A stretch of DNA of 38,060 bases, from positions 1 through 38,060 of IMG/VR virus record IMGVR_UViG_3300015241_000024. The stretch is one strand, 5' to 3'. The first letter of the stretch is position 1. Each line of letters starts with the position of its first letter. Source of the stretch: a virus. The notes under the pieces were generated by a model that did not search any database, was not told where the DNA came from, and saw nothing but the letters and a program-made list of their open reading frames with translations. The position numbers were made by a program, and so were the translations under genes. Positions 23,834 to 31,212 of the stretch are shown here, piece after piece.

Positions 23834-24171
23834 GGCTTCCCTCCGGCGCGGATCCAGCGCGCGTAATCAGGCACGACAGCGGGGAGAAAGCATGGCGTCA
23901 TACCGCGGGCTTCCCGCGCGAGCATGGCTTCTGCGATTCGTTCACGCTCCTCCGAGAATAGCTTTTCCCTGATAATGTCGAAGATGGCCTCGTTCTCGGG
24001 GCTGCTCATGTCTGCGACGAGGTGCGCCACGACGGCTTGGGCGGCGCGTTCCCAGGCGTTTTGGACTGTCTTATGTTGAACGTCCCAAAGCGCGGCATAT
24101 CTGGGGCATTTCATGGCTAACCAGTGCGCCTCGTGCGCCACCTTGCCCAATGTCTTCTTTTTGGTGCTCAT
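23830..24171 (-). CDS. Hypothetical protein, paralogue of 24168-24530
   Basis: A 113-residue protein starting STKKKTLGKVAHEAHW and carrying AWERAAQAVVAHL. The next gene upstream starts SDKKKSLGQVAFEACM and has SWERAAQAVADAL, so the two are tandem duplicates that have diverged. ATGA coupling on both sides. Function unknown; the shared N-terminus is probably a binding module. Confidence 0.55.
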   Translation of the reverse strand: MSTKKKTLGKVAHEAHWLAMKCPRYAALWDVQHKTVQNAWERAAQAVVAHLVADMSSPENEAIFDIIREKLFSEERERIAEAMLAREARGMTPCFLPAVVPDYARWIRAGGKP

Positions 24172-24530
24172 GGCCCCCCCCCGCCGCGGATGGCTTTCGC
24201 GAAATGCAAGTTGGTATGATATAGCTCGTTTTCCCCGAACTTTGCCTTCTCGACGCGTGCAGCTTCTTCAAGCATCTGCGCCAACCGCTCGCGCATCTCG
24301 GCGGCGCCTTCGGCCTTGCCCTCAGCAATGGCCAACTTCCAACACATGTCACATACATTGCAATCCTTTGCCGGACATGTCCTAATCTTGAGGGCATCCG
24401 CGACGGCTTGTGCGGCGCGTTCCCAACTGGTATGCACTTGCGGGCATTCATCCCATCTTGGCCGCCGACTATCAATTGCCATGCACGCCTCGAACGCCAC
24501 CTGGCCGAGGCTCTTCTTTTTGTCACTCAT
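24168..24530 (-). CDS. Hypothetical protein, paralogue of 23830-24171
   Basis: A 120-residue protein sharing its N-terminal KKKSLGQVAFEA and the WERAAQAV stretch with the next gene. It also carries CPAKDCNVCDMC, a Cys cluster missing from the paralogue, which may bind zinc. The C-terminal end is Gly-rich. The duplication must predate the loss or gain of this cluster. Confidence 0.55.
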   Translation of the reverse strand: MSDKKKSLGQVAFEACMAIDSRRPRWDECPQVHTSWERAAQAVADALKIRTCPAKDCNVCDMCWKLAIAEGKAEGAAEMRERLAQMLEEAARVEKAKFGENELYHTNLHFAKAIRGGGGP

Positions 24531-24813
24531 CGTCTTGTCTCCTCGTTGGGGGTCGCTTGGGCAGGTTTTTGAGCGCCGGGGCGAGCTCCACTTCGCGGCC
24601 CCGCGGACACTGGCCCGTGCTCATCAGGTTCTTGTATTCGGGCTCATCTATCAGCCCCTTCGCCCATGCGCGTTGTTTGGTGGTCAATTTCAGGTTCAGA
24701 TATTGGCGTAGGACGTCCTGCATGTCCTCGATTTTTGCCCGCTGCCCATCCGAAAGCTCGCTGGCCAGTACTCGCTCGACGAGCGCCAGGTCCGCGTCAC
24801 GCTGCGGATTCAT
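24523..24813 (-). CDS. Hypothetical helical protein (96 aa)
   Basis: A 96-residue product from ATG 24813, mostly helical (DADLALVERVLASELSDGQR, then DMQDVLRQYLNLKLTTKQRA), with a basic Pro/Arg-rich end. It overlaps the next gene by 8 bases and the previous by 17. The KQRAWAKGLI segment is common in small phage proteins. Unknown. Confidence 0.5.
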   Translation of the reverse strand: MNPQRDADLALVERVLASELSDGQRAKIEDMQDVLRQYLNLKLTTKQRAWAKGLIDEPEYKNLMSTGQCPRGREVELAPALKNLPKRPPTRRQDDE

Positions 24814-24985
24814 GGGGGCACCATACGCAAACCCACCACGAGCTCGATGAGCGCCCGGCCAGGAGCAGCATCGTGCGATTCCACGCGCCGTTCAAAATGG
24901 CGAAATTCCCATCGATGTAGGTCACCGTAAACTCGAGGCCGGGGAACTCGCGGTCCCCCCAAATCTGTCCAACTCGCACCTTCAT
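24797..24985 (-). CDS. Small beta-rich protein (62 aa)
   Basis: From ATG 24985: VRVGQIWGDREFPGLEFTV followed by a second strand pair (TYIDGNFAILNG). Short phage and bacterial proteins with 'VGQxWxD' starts share this look; their role is unknown. Coupled to the previous gene by ATGA. Confidence 0.5.
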   Translation of the reverse strand: MKVRVGQIWGDREFPGLEFTVTYIDGNFAILNGAWNRTMLLLAGRSSSSWWVCVWCPHESAA

Positions 24986-25164
24986 GGCTGGCCCGTCACT
25001 TTCCGGAGCGCGCAGAAGCGCTCCACACTCACAATCGCATCGCACCACGCAATCTTCACCGATTGCTCCCAGGCCAGCTTGTCCAGCGCCGGCAGGTTCA
25101 CCCAAGCCTGTTTCCAGTCCAACCTGACGCGTAGCTCTTCGTAGACCTTCTGAGCGCTGGTCAT
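24982..25164 (-). CDS. Small helical protein (60 aa)
   Basis: A 60-residue product (SAQKVYEELRVRLDWKQAWV, then LDKLAWEQSVKIAWCDAIV), probably two or three helices. ATGA coupling on both sides shows it is part of the operon. Unknown function. Confidence 0.5.
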   Translation of the reverse strand: MTSAQKVYEELRVRLDWKQAWVNLPALDKLAWEQSVKIAWCDAIVSVERFCALRKVTGQP

Positions 25165-25346
25165 GAGCGCCTCGTAGCCCGAATGGCCTCGCGAAGCTGT
25201 TCGCCTCGAGCCAAACCCTTGAGCTCCTTGAGGAGAGCATCGCGATCGATCTTCGTCCCATGGCGGTTGACCATCTTGATGATGATTTCGACCGCGGTAT
25301 CGGCGCCTGCGACGTAGGCCTTGATGAACCCTTCATCGAGGCTCAT
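25161..25346 (-). CDS. Small hypothetical protein (61 aa)
   Basis: From ATG 25346 (ATGA with the first gene of the operon): a helical N-terminus (DEGFIKAYVAGADTAVEIII), then a basic stretch. I chose this start over 25355 because of the coupling. Unknown. Confidence 0.48.
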   Translation of the reverse strand: MSLDEGFIKAYVAGADTAVEIIIKMVNRHGTKIDRDALLKELKGLARGEQLREAIRATRRS

Positions 25347-25534
25347 GGGCCGCACCCCTTTATTTGACCCAAACGGAGTCTAATTGATTGCTGCTCTTGT
25401 TTGACCAGCTGTTTCAGCCGCCAATCGAACAGGAATTGAAGCGATCGGGCGTTCCCCCACCACCAGGGCAACAGAAGCCCATCGGTCGCTGCAAACTCGC
25501 GCAGCGCCGTCCGTTTCCTCCACCACTTCATCAT
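25343..25534 (-). CDS. First gene of leftward operon, small Trp-rich protein (63 aa)
   Basis: A 63-residue protein with a basic, Trp-rich N-terminus (MMKWWRKRTALREF), an LLLPWWWGNARSL stretch and a Gln/Arg-rich helix. It has a good ribosome site (GAGGTGAG) in a leader (TGAGACGATG) shared with two rightward genes. It is the promoter-proximal gene of the early leftward operon. Unknown function; early phage proteins of this kind are often host-directed. Confidence 0.5.
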   Translation of the reverse strand: MMKWWRKRTALREFAATDGLLLPWWWGNARSLQFLFDWRLKQLVKQEQQSIRLRLGQIKGCGP

Positions 25535-25624
25535 CGTCTCACCTCGTGCTCCAAGATGTAATGCGACTGCATAGTGCTGTCAAGTAGGTTGCACATAGAC
25601 TGCACTTAGGTTACTCTGAGAGAC
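25535..25624. promoter_or_regulatory. Divergent promoter/operator region
   Basis: This 90-base gap separates the leftward and rightward early operons. Leftward, TTGACA (25583-25578) is followed after 17 bases by TACATC, a good sigma70-type candidate. Rightward, TTGCAC (25589-25594) is followed after 17 bases by TACTCT (25612-25617). GACTGCA occurs twice on the same strand (25565-25571 and 25598-25604), 33 bases apart, about three helix turns, and flanks the -35 region. The ribbon-helix-helix gene beginning at 25625 is the natural candidate to bind here. Confidence 0.6.
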
Positions 25625-25795
25625 ATGAAAAAGCCTCCCACTCCACCGCGCGTCTTCGTGCGGCTATCCGCCGACGAGAAGAAGCTCATGAAACGTGCGC
25701 AAGACCTGGAGCACCACCGTTCATTCGCCGAATGGGCGCGCCGCGCGCTGTTGAAGGAGGCCGCCCGTGTGCTCAAAGAATCTACGGCTGCCTGA
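25625..25795 (+). CDS. Ribbon-helix-helix (Arc/MobC-like) DNA-binding protein (56 aa)
   Basis: A 56-residue product: basic start, then VFVRLSADEKKLMKRAQDLE and SFAEWARRALLKEAAR. A short beta strand followed by two helices with these spacings is the ribbon-helix-helix fold, which binds DNA as a dimer. It is first in the rightward operon and faces the divergent promoter region, so autoregulation is likely. Its stop overlaps the helicase ATG (TGATG). Confidence 0.65.
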   Translation: MKKPPTPPRVFVRLSADEKKLMKRAQDLEHHRSFAEWARRALLKEAARVLKESTAA

Positions 25796-27285
25796 TGCAA
25801 ACAAGTCTCGACATGTTCACGGCGCCTGTTCTGCGGCCGTATCAGCAAGCTGGCATCGACGAATTGCGGGAAGCGATTCGATCTGGTGCGAAGCGCGTCC
25901 TTATGGTGGGCCCGACGGGCGGGGGAAAGACCGTTGTGGCAGCCTCTATCATCCGAAGTGCCGTCGCGCGGGGCAAGCGGGTGCTCTTCTTGGCGCACCG
26001 AATCGAGCTCATAAACCAAGCAAAACGCCAGGTCGAAAAATTTGGTGTGCTCGATGTGGGGGTCATACGCGCGGACGACGCGAGAGCGAATCCCGAGGCA
26101 CAAGTTCAGGTGGCCAGTGTGCAGACGCTGAATCGGCGCCCGGAACCGCTGGACTTTGACATCGTGTTTGTCGACGAGGCTCACTCGTCGATGGCGGACA
26201 GCTATCGCAATGTGGTCTCGCGGTTCCCGAAGGCCATCGTGATAGGGCTCACTGCGACCCCGTTCAGGCAGGACAACAAGGGCCTCGGTGAGATATTCGA
26301 GCAGCTCATTGTGTTCGCGCGCCCGTCGCAGCTTGTGGATGACGGGTTCATCATCGCGCCCAGGGCATACGGTGCTCCAGCGGCGCCGGACCTCACGGAC
26401 GTCAAGGTCACTGCGGGGGACTTCAACGCGCGCTATCTCGAGGCTGCGATGGTCCGTGGAAAGCTTGTGGGCAACACCGTCCAGGAATGGCTACGCCTGG
26501 CCGCGGGGCGCCGCACCGTGCTCTTTGCGGTGAGCATCGAGCACTCCAGGCTGCTGTGCAAAACCTTCCGAGACGAGGGCGTTGCGGCTGCGCACATCGA
26601 CGCGAACACCGACAGCGACACGCGGGCGCTCACGCTCCACCGGCTGAACACCGGGGAGCTTTCCGTGGTCTGCAACGTGGACGTGCTCACCGAGGGGTGG
26701 GATCAGCCGTCGGTAAAATGCGCCATTCTCGCACGCCCGACGAAGAGCCTCCGGGTGCACCTCCAGCAGGTGGGGCGCATCCTGCGACCGTTCGAGGGGC
26801 AGGAGGCCATCATCCTGGACCACGCGGGTAACTGCGACTTGCACGGCATGCCCCATTGGGACAGGGAATTCAGCCTGGAGTATGGTCAGGGCAGAAAACC
26901 CGACATCACGCTCCATACGTGCAAAAAATGCTTCGCCATGTGGACGGGTGCGGCACGCGCATGCCCGTCTTGCGGGGAAGAGCGCGAGCACATGCCGCGC
27001 GAGCTTCCGGAGTCCGTGGACGGGATGGGACTCGTTTCACGTGAAACATCCGAGCAGACGGACCCCAAGCGCGTGTACTTCCAACGGATGGCGCATCAAG
27101 CGCGCACGCGTGGGTGGAAGCCTGGCGCGGCAAGCGCGAGGTACAAGGAACAGTTCGGCGAGTGGCCGCCCTGGGCGTGGTCGCAATCTCTCAAGATGTC
27201 GTACGAGCTCGATGTTGAGTGGCAGGAAGACGTCCGGCAGGCGAGTGAGCGCCGGGAATACTGGCAAGCGAGGAAAATAGTATGA
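25795..27285 (+). CDS. SF2 (DEAD/DEAH-box) helicase
   Basis: From ATG 25795, 496 residues. Motifs in order: Walker A GPTGGGKT (about 39-46), DEAH within IVFVDEAHSS (about 125-135), LTATPFRQ (about 152-159), QQVGRILRP (motif VI, about 325-333). After the helicase core is a zinc ribbon, CKKCFAMW...ACPSCG (about 376-393), and a helical end. I rejected the longer frame from 25732 since ATG 25795 is coupled to the upstream stop and starts the family-typical N-terminus (FTAPVLRPYQQAGID). Likely roles are replication initiation, fork restart or recombination. Confidence 0.85.
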   Translation: MQTSLDMFTAPVLRPYQQAGIDELREAIRSGAKRVLMVGPTGGGKTVVAASIIRSAVARGKRVLFLAHRIELINQAKRQVEKFGVLDVGVIRADDARANPEAQVQVASVQTLNRRPEPLDFDIVFVDEAHSSMADSYRNVVSRFPKAIVIGLTATPFRQDNKGLGEIFEQLIVFARPSQLVDDGFIIAPRAYGAPAAPDLTDVKVTAGDFNARYLEAAMVRGKLVGNTVQEWLRLAAGRRTVLFAVSIEHSRLLCKTFRDEGVAAAHIDANTDSDTRALTLHRLNTGELSVVCNVDVLTEGWDQPSVKCAILARPTKSLRVHLQQVGRILRPFEGQEAIILDHAGNCDLHGMPHWDREFSLEYGQGRKPDITLHTCKKCFAMWTGAARACPSCGEEREHMPRELPESVDGMGLVSRETSEQTDPKRVYFQRMAHQARTRGWKPGAASARYKEQFGEWPPWAWSQSLKMSYELDVEWQEDVRQASERREYWQARKIV

Positions 27286-27638
27286 CCGAAGTCGGAATGA
27301 TGAAGCTGTTTCTTGCTCATTACCAAAGGCAGAATGTTCGTTTGTTTCGTCGCAACGTGGTCGACCGGCACATGCAGGATATGCACACCGGACGCGTGAA
27401 CCACGTCAAGGCTGGCATCGTTGGTCAATGCGACATCTACGGGTTCGTCAAAGGCGGTAGATGCTTCGAGGTGGAGGTAAAAAACGTCAAGGGTCGGCAC
27501 TCGAAAGAGCAGGTGGCCTGGCACGCATTCTGCCATGAATGGGAGATACCATACTTCGTTCTCCGCATGGCCGAAGGCGAGAGCGAGGCGCAGACGTGCG
27601 CACGTTGGGGTTTTGAGCTTGACAGGTTTCTCGCATGA
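27282..27638 (+). CDS. VRR-NUC-type nuclease
   Basis: A 118-residue protein with the VRR-NUC form of the PD-(D/E)XK site: VGQCDIYGFVKGGRCFEVEV with Asp51, Glu65 and Lys67, then GRHSKEQVAWH with Gln77. Stand-alone VRR-NUC proteins in phages are thought to resolve or cut branched DNA. It sits between the helicase and primase genes with ATGA coupling on both sides, so it is part of the replication module. Confidence 0.75.
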   Translation: MTEVGMMKLFLAHYQRQNVRLFRRNVVDRHMQDMHTGRVNHVKAGIVGQCDIYGFVKGGRCFEVEVKNVKGRHSKEQVAWHAFCHEWEIPYFVLRMAEGESEAQTCARWGFELDRFLA

Positions 27639-29932
27639 AGGGTGTCGTCATCCCTGGACAGCGGACACCGGGCTGGCCGCGCAAAAAACTCAAGCAACTA
27701 AATGTATTGACAATTGAGGATATGTTCGCGCGCGAGTGGCACTTCGATGCACACTTCACGCAATATGCAGTTGTCGATACAATTGGACCTTACCGCTACA
27801 CCAATGAGGCTTTCGCATCCGAGGAGTTTTATGGGCAGGCCATCGAGATGCAGCTCGTGGTCATCGATGTCGATTCACCGGCCAAGCGGAGCACCGAAGC
27901 TGGCGCCGTTGACCGGTGGTGGGACGAGGAGCGTGCGCGGGTTGCCGCGCTTCTACACGCGCACCCCGGGATGGCGTGGCGCACGAAAGGTGGCTGGCGA
28001 GGTGTCTGGACAACTTCGCGCCGCCTTCGGACGTCTGATGAAGCAAAAGGGTGGCGCCGCGATTACCTGGCGTTCGTGGCGTATCTCGAGCGCACGTTCG
28101 AAGTGCTCGCGGACCCGGCATGCGCGGACTGGGGCAGGCTCCAGCGCGTGCCGTTCGGTATGCGCGATGGGGAGGAGAGCGTTGTCCGACGCGAGGTGCT
28201 CGGCGCGCTCGCAGAGCCTATAGACCTCGCGACGCTGCCTAACGAGGAGGATCGCTCGAGCGCGCGGTTCAGGTGGAAGAACGCGTGGCGGGAGCCAACG
28301 ACGAACACGCGACACACCGGCGGGGCGGACGAGTCCGCGGCGCCCCTCTTCGAAGGCGTTGGCGTGTGGGAGCGCATCCTTCGGGCGCGAGGCCTTGTGC
28401 TGCGTGAGCTCGACGCGCGCAAGCTCGCCATCGAATGCCCGAACAAGACACGGCACACCACGAGCTCAGAGACGTCCACCGTCCTCTATCGTCCGAGCGC
28501 GGGCGAGATTTACGGGCACATCCACTGCTCTCACGCACATTGCGCCGGGCTGGACTTCAAGGCGGTGCTTGGTGTTGGGGAGGAGGAATGGCGCGGCGAG
28601 CGTCTCGCCCCGGTCATCCAGCTGCGCAGCATCTCCGCTGAGGAGGAGGATGCGCGCGTCATCTCGGAGCTCATTCCTGACCCGGCGAACCCGTCACGGA
28701 TCTCGGGCATCGCCGGCAATGTCGCAGCGATTCTGCTCGGTCATTCGGTTTTCAAGGGGCGCCTTGCATACGACACATTCCGACATTGTGACACATGGGT
28801 CTCCCTGCCAGACACCTTGAAGCGCGCGCACGCGGGTTCGAACGAGGTGAGCCGCAAGGTGGACGTGGCCTACATCCAATCGTGGCTCTTGCGAGGGGAT
28901 ATGCGCCAAAATCGGCCTCCGGTGAGCGCGAGCATCCAGGCAGTGGAATCCGGCATCAGGCTCGCCTGCGCGGAAAACTCGTTCGACTCGCTCGAACGCC
29001 ACGTGCTGAGCGTGGATGGCAAATGGGACGGGGAGCCGCGCCTCGAACGATGGCTACAGACCTACTTCGGCGCCGAGGATACGCCGCTCGTCCGGGCGAT
29101 GGGGCAACGCTGGCTCGTCGCGGCAGTCGCCCGCGCGCTACGCCCGGGTTGCGTTGCAGATATGATGCCAATACTCATGGGTAAGCAGGGCATCGGGAAA
29201 GGCTACGCGCTGAAGATTCTCTTCGGCGATGAGTACGTGACGATCCTCGGAGGCTATCGGCTCGGGACCAAGGACGCGGACCAGCGGTCCTGCGACTCCT
29301 GGTGCGCCATCGATGACGAGCTGGTCAGCACAACGAAGAGCGGCTTGGAGTACACTAAATCCTATGTCACTGAAACTAAATGTAAGTTTAGGAAGGCTCA
29401 TGAACCAGACTTCATTACAGTTCCAAGACGTTATGTACTGGTAGGTACTTCAAACGAGAAGGAAATTCTCACTGACAATGAAAATAGACGATTCTGGCCA
29501 ATAATCTGCCACCAATTATTGCATGCAAAGCTAATCGTCGCGCGAGACCAACTGATATCTGAAGCAATTCAATACTTTAGGTCAGGGTACGAATATCGCA
29601 TACTAGATTCAGATACATTGTGGGAGGACCTGAGCAAGACGCATGGAGACGCCAGGTTTGACGATCCGTTGGTCGAGCGCATCACGTCTCTCAGGATGGG
29701 CAATCTGATAGGGGACCGAGAGCAGATTTCTCATATATTACAGCTACTTGGCTACCGCGTTGACCAGTGGAACGACGTTCGGGTGCTGCGGCTTGTAGGC
29801 CGCGCAATGAGAGCGGTAGGTTACACAAGGAACAGAATTGGAAGGGGCTCCAGCAAACTCCGAGTGTGGGAATGGCCCCATAATGAGGGGTGTGAGGGGG
29901 ACAAGCAAGAATCGATCCAAAAGGCGAATTAG
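27635..29932 (+). CDS. Primase-helicase: prim-pol-like N-terminus plus VirE-type ATPase
   Basis: A 765-residue fusion. The N-terminus has VVIDVD (about 75-80) and GMAWRTKGGWRGVW, as in AEP-type primases. A zinc-binding segment follows (IECPNKTRHT then GHIHCSHAHC, about 270-310). The C-terminal half is a virulence-associated E (VapE/VirE) ATPase: Walker A LMGKQGIGKGYALK (about 513-526), Walker B SWCAIDDEL (about 555-563), an NENRRFWPI box (about 615-623). It would prime and unwind the phage origin. From about 29340 the gene switches to low GC (37-40% in 29401-29520, 67% in 28981-29040), so this end looks recombined. ATG 27635 couples to the nuclease stop. Confidence 0.82.
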   Translation: MKGVVIPGQRTPGWPRKKLKQLNVLTIEDMFAREWHFDAHFTQYAVVDTIGPYRYTNEAFASEEFYGQAIEMQLVVIDVDSPAKRSTEAGAVDRWWDEERARVAALLHAHPGMAWRTKGGWRGVWTTSRRLRTSDEAKGWRRDYLAFVAYLERTFEVLADPACADWGRLQRVPFGMRDGEESVVRREVLGALAEPIDLATLPNEEDRSSARFRWKNAWREPTTNTRHTGGADESAAPLFEGVGVWERILRARGLVLRELDARKLAIECPNKTRHTTSSETSTVLYRPSAGEIYGHIHCSHAHCAGLDFKAVLGVGEEEWRGERLAPVIQLRSISAEEEDARVISELIPDPANPSRISGIAGNVAAILLGHSVFKGRLAYDTFRHCDTWVSLPDTLKRAHAGSNEVSRKVDVAYIQSWLLRGDMRQNRPPVSASIQAVESGIRLACAENSFDSLERHVLSVDGKWDGEPRLERWLQTYFGAEDTPLVRAMGQRWLVAAVARALRPGCVADMMPILMGKQGIGKGYALKILFGDEYVTILGGYRLGTKDADQRSCDSWCAIDDELVSTTKSGLEYTKSYVTETKCKFRKAHEPDFITVPRRYVLVGTSNEKEILTDNENRRFWPIICHQLLHAKLIVARDQLISEAIQYFRSGYEYRILDSDTLWEDLSKTHGDARFDDPLVERITSLRMGNLIGDREQISHILQLLGYRVDQWNDVRVLRLVGRAMRAVGYTRNRIGRGSSKLRVWEWPHNEGCEGDKQESIQKAN
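27704..27712 (+). repeat. GTATTGACA motif copy
   Basis: Exact 9-mer, in frame as Val-Leu-Thr near codons 24-26 of the primase-helicase gene. Confidence 0.7.
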
Positions 29933-30120
29933 GCTTGTGTCCCCTCTTATATATATTCCCCCCCATATATTTATATATAATACATAAGGTAATATACGTA
30001 TTTCATCCTATGTGTACAATTCAAGTGCGGATTGAAATGTATGTACCCTCCCAGACTGTAGACGATAGACGTTTTTTTTGATGGGGGAGGGGGCCATGGG
30101 GACGCACCGATTGGTAGGGA
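29933..30120. other. AT-rich intergenic region, possible replication origin
   Basis: No ORF is supported here. 29941-30000 is only 28% GC, with alternating TA runs (TATATATA near 29948 and 29973, TATAAT at 29976-29981), in a genome otherwise about 60% GC or more. It directly follows the primase-helicase gene, where phage origins are often found. Further right an imperfect hairpin, CCCTCCC (30046-30052) with GGGAGGG (30085-30091), encloses a T8 run (30072-30079). Confidence 0.4.
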
Positions 30121-30160
30121 CTTGACATTGGTATTGACATGTCTTACAGATGTCATGACA
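30121..30160 (+). promoter_or_regulatory. Operator/promoter cluster upstream of the zinc-finger/RHH gene
   Basis: Two -35-like TTGACA boxes lie here (30122-30127 and in GTATTGACA 30131-30139). GACATGTC (30136-30143) and TGTCATGACA (30151-30160) are perfect palindromes, and TGACAT-N9-ATGTCA forms a dyad (30135-30155). I do not see a good -10 at the right distance. The layout fits a self-controlled operator for the DNA-binding protein encoded at 30174. Confidence 0.5.
30131..30139 (+). repeat. GTATTGACA motif copy
   Basis: Exact 9-mer in a non-coding region, inside the palindrome cluster before the gene at 30174. Confidence 0.75.
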
Positions 30161-30173
30161 GGAAGTGAGAATC

Positions 30174-30608
30174 ATGGCTGAATGTGAAGCATGTAAGGGC
30201 TTCGGAGCCCGGCTCGGCGTCGACGAAGACAAGGGAATGTGCCTGGATTGTGATGGGACTGGGACCGTCAAGAAGGTCAAGCTCATCGACAACAAGACCG
30301 AGGAGATTGTCATCGAGAAGGGCAAAGTCGTGAAGCGGCCTCGAGAGCAGCTCAATGGGTATGCGGCCGCCTACAGGAAACGACAGAGTGTGATAAAGGC
30401 GAAGTCGCTCCTGAAGAAAAAGAAGCTTCCGGTGGTGCACTCCACCGAATGGGCGGGCCCGCGGGGCGCTGGGGGCGCCCGTAGCATCCGTTTCCTGATC
30501 CGGTGGTCCAGCGATGAGGAGGCGCTCATCAAGGCCAGGGCGCACCGCCTGGGGCTCAGTGTTGCGGACTTGCTACGGCGTTCGGCCATGGGCGAGGTGT
30601 TCAAGTGA
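30174..30608 (+). CDS. Regulator: two CxxCxGxG zinc motifs fused to a ribbon-helix-helix domain
   Basis: From ATG 30174 (ribosome site GGAAGTGAG; GTG 30165 rejected), 144 residues. The N-terminus has two DnaJ-type zinc motifs, CEACKGFG (Cys4, Cys7) and CLDCDGTG (Cys23, Cys26). The middle is basic (VIKAKSLLKKKKLPVV). Residues about 105-144 (RFLIRWSSDEEALIKARAHR, LGLSVADLLRRSAMGE) are a ribbon-helix-helix/MobC-like DNA-binding fold. The pairing of a zinc finger with this fold is unusual. With palindromes just upstream, I infer a transcription regulator controlling its own operon; plasmid-type mobilisation is less likely as no relaxase is present. Confidence 0.65.
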   Translation: MAECEACKGFGARLGVDEDKGMCLDCDGTGTVKKVKLIDNKTEEIVIEKGKVVKRPREQLNGYAAAYRKRQSVIKAKSLLKKKKLPVVHSTEWAGPRGAGGARSIRFLIRWSSDEEALIKARAHRLGLSVADLLRRSAMGEVFK

Positions 30609-30742
30609 GCGACCTCTACCTTGAGCTGGATGACGGATGGGAGCTCGAAGGCCCGATAACGCCACGCGTTATTTACTTGGACACGTGGCTCGGGAAGGTC
30701 GATGGCGAAAGTGTCTTGACAACTTCGGAGGGCGACGCATAG
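30605..30742 (+). CDS. Small acidic protein (45 aa)
   Basis: GTG 30605 overlaps the previous stop (GTGA) and reads 45 codons to TAG 30740. The product is acidic and Trp/Leu-rich (SDLYLELDDGWELEGPITP). Coupling makes it likely real. It ends with a Val-Leu-Thr-Thr stretch over a near copy of the repeated 9-mer (GTCTTGACA). Unknown. Confidence 0.5.
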   Translation: MSDLYLELDDGWELEGPITPRVIYLDTWLGKVDGESVLTTSEGDA

Positions 30743-30784
30743 TGATGGGTGTGGGGAGCGAGAAACCCCCGGGAGGATGAGACG

Positions 30785-30961
30785 ATGGTATTCGATAGCC
30801 TTAAGGCTCTAAAGCTCGCAAACCTCGGCGAGACCGACTCATTGAAAGCTCGATACTTCTACGTAAAGCTTCTGAGCGGTGCGTGGGCTCGTACGCTTGA
30901 CGGTCCTCCCAGAGGCGCCATCTGTGTAAAGGGCAGAATATACAAGATGGTCATTACGTAG
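30785..30961 (+). CDS. Small hypothetical protein (58 aa)
   Basis: ATG 30785 has a strong ribosome site (GGAGGA at 30772-30777) in the leader TGAGACGATG. The product is compact (VFDSLKALKLANLGETDSLK, then a beta end AICVKGRIYKMVIT). Unknown; the upstream in-frame ATG 30749 is not used, judging by the ribosome site. Confidence 0.55.
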   Translation: MVFDSLKALKLANLGETDSLKARYFYVKLLSGAWARTLDGPPRGAICVKGRIYKMVIT

Positions 30962-30970
30962 CCAAAATTA

Positions 30971-30996
30971 GCCCGCCCGGCACCTGCTCGGCGGGC
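30971..30996 (+). terminator. Possible weak terminator hairpin
   Basis: GCCCGCC (30971-30977) pairs with GGCGGGC (30990-30996), 9 bases after a stop codon. Only two T follow, so termination would be weak; it may also be an mRNA-stabilising hairpin. Confidence 0.4.
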
Positions 30997-31025
30997 TTGG
31001 GGCGTTGAAGGACAAGGGTGAGACG

Positions 31026-31205
31026 ATGATTTACGCGTGCTACACGAATCGAAGTGGTGACTACATGCAGGTGGCCGGCAAGAGCTTGGAGCAGATCAGC
31101 GACCGACTCAAGTGTGCGCGGTACGACGGCCCGAAGGTCGTGGTGACGAAAGCCAACGACGAGGTGGTCGGGTGGGCAGACGCCACGGACTACAAGAGCG
31201 TGTGA
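31026..31205 (+). CDS. Small hypothetical protein (59 aa)
   Basis: ATG 31026 has the same leader as 30785 (GGGTGAGACGATG) and the same product type: a small protein with a YACYTNRSGDYMQVAGKSLE start and a beta end (GPKVVVTKANDEVVGWADA). It is the last protein-coding gene before the tRNA-like region. Unknown. Confidence 0.55.
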   Translation: MIYACYTNRSGDYMQVAGKSLEQISDRLKCARYDGPKVVVTKANDEVVGWADATDYKSV

Positions 31206-31212
31206 ATGAATC

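Noticed and set aside
25732-25794. Longer N-terminus of the helicase from an upstream start
   Set aside because: This stretch is the ribbon-helix-helix gene in another frame; ATG 25795 is coupled to its stop and begins the typical helicase N-terminus.
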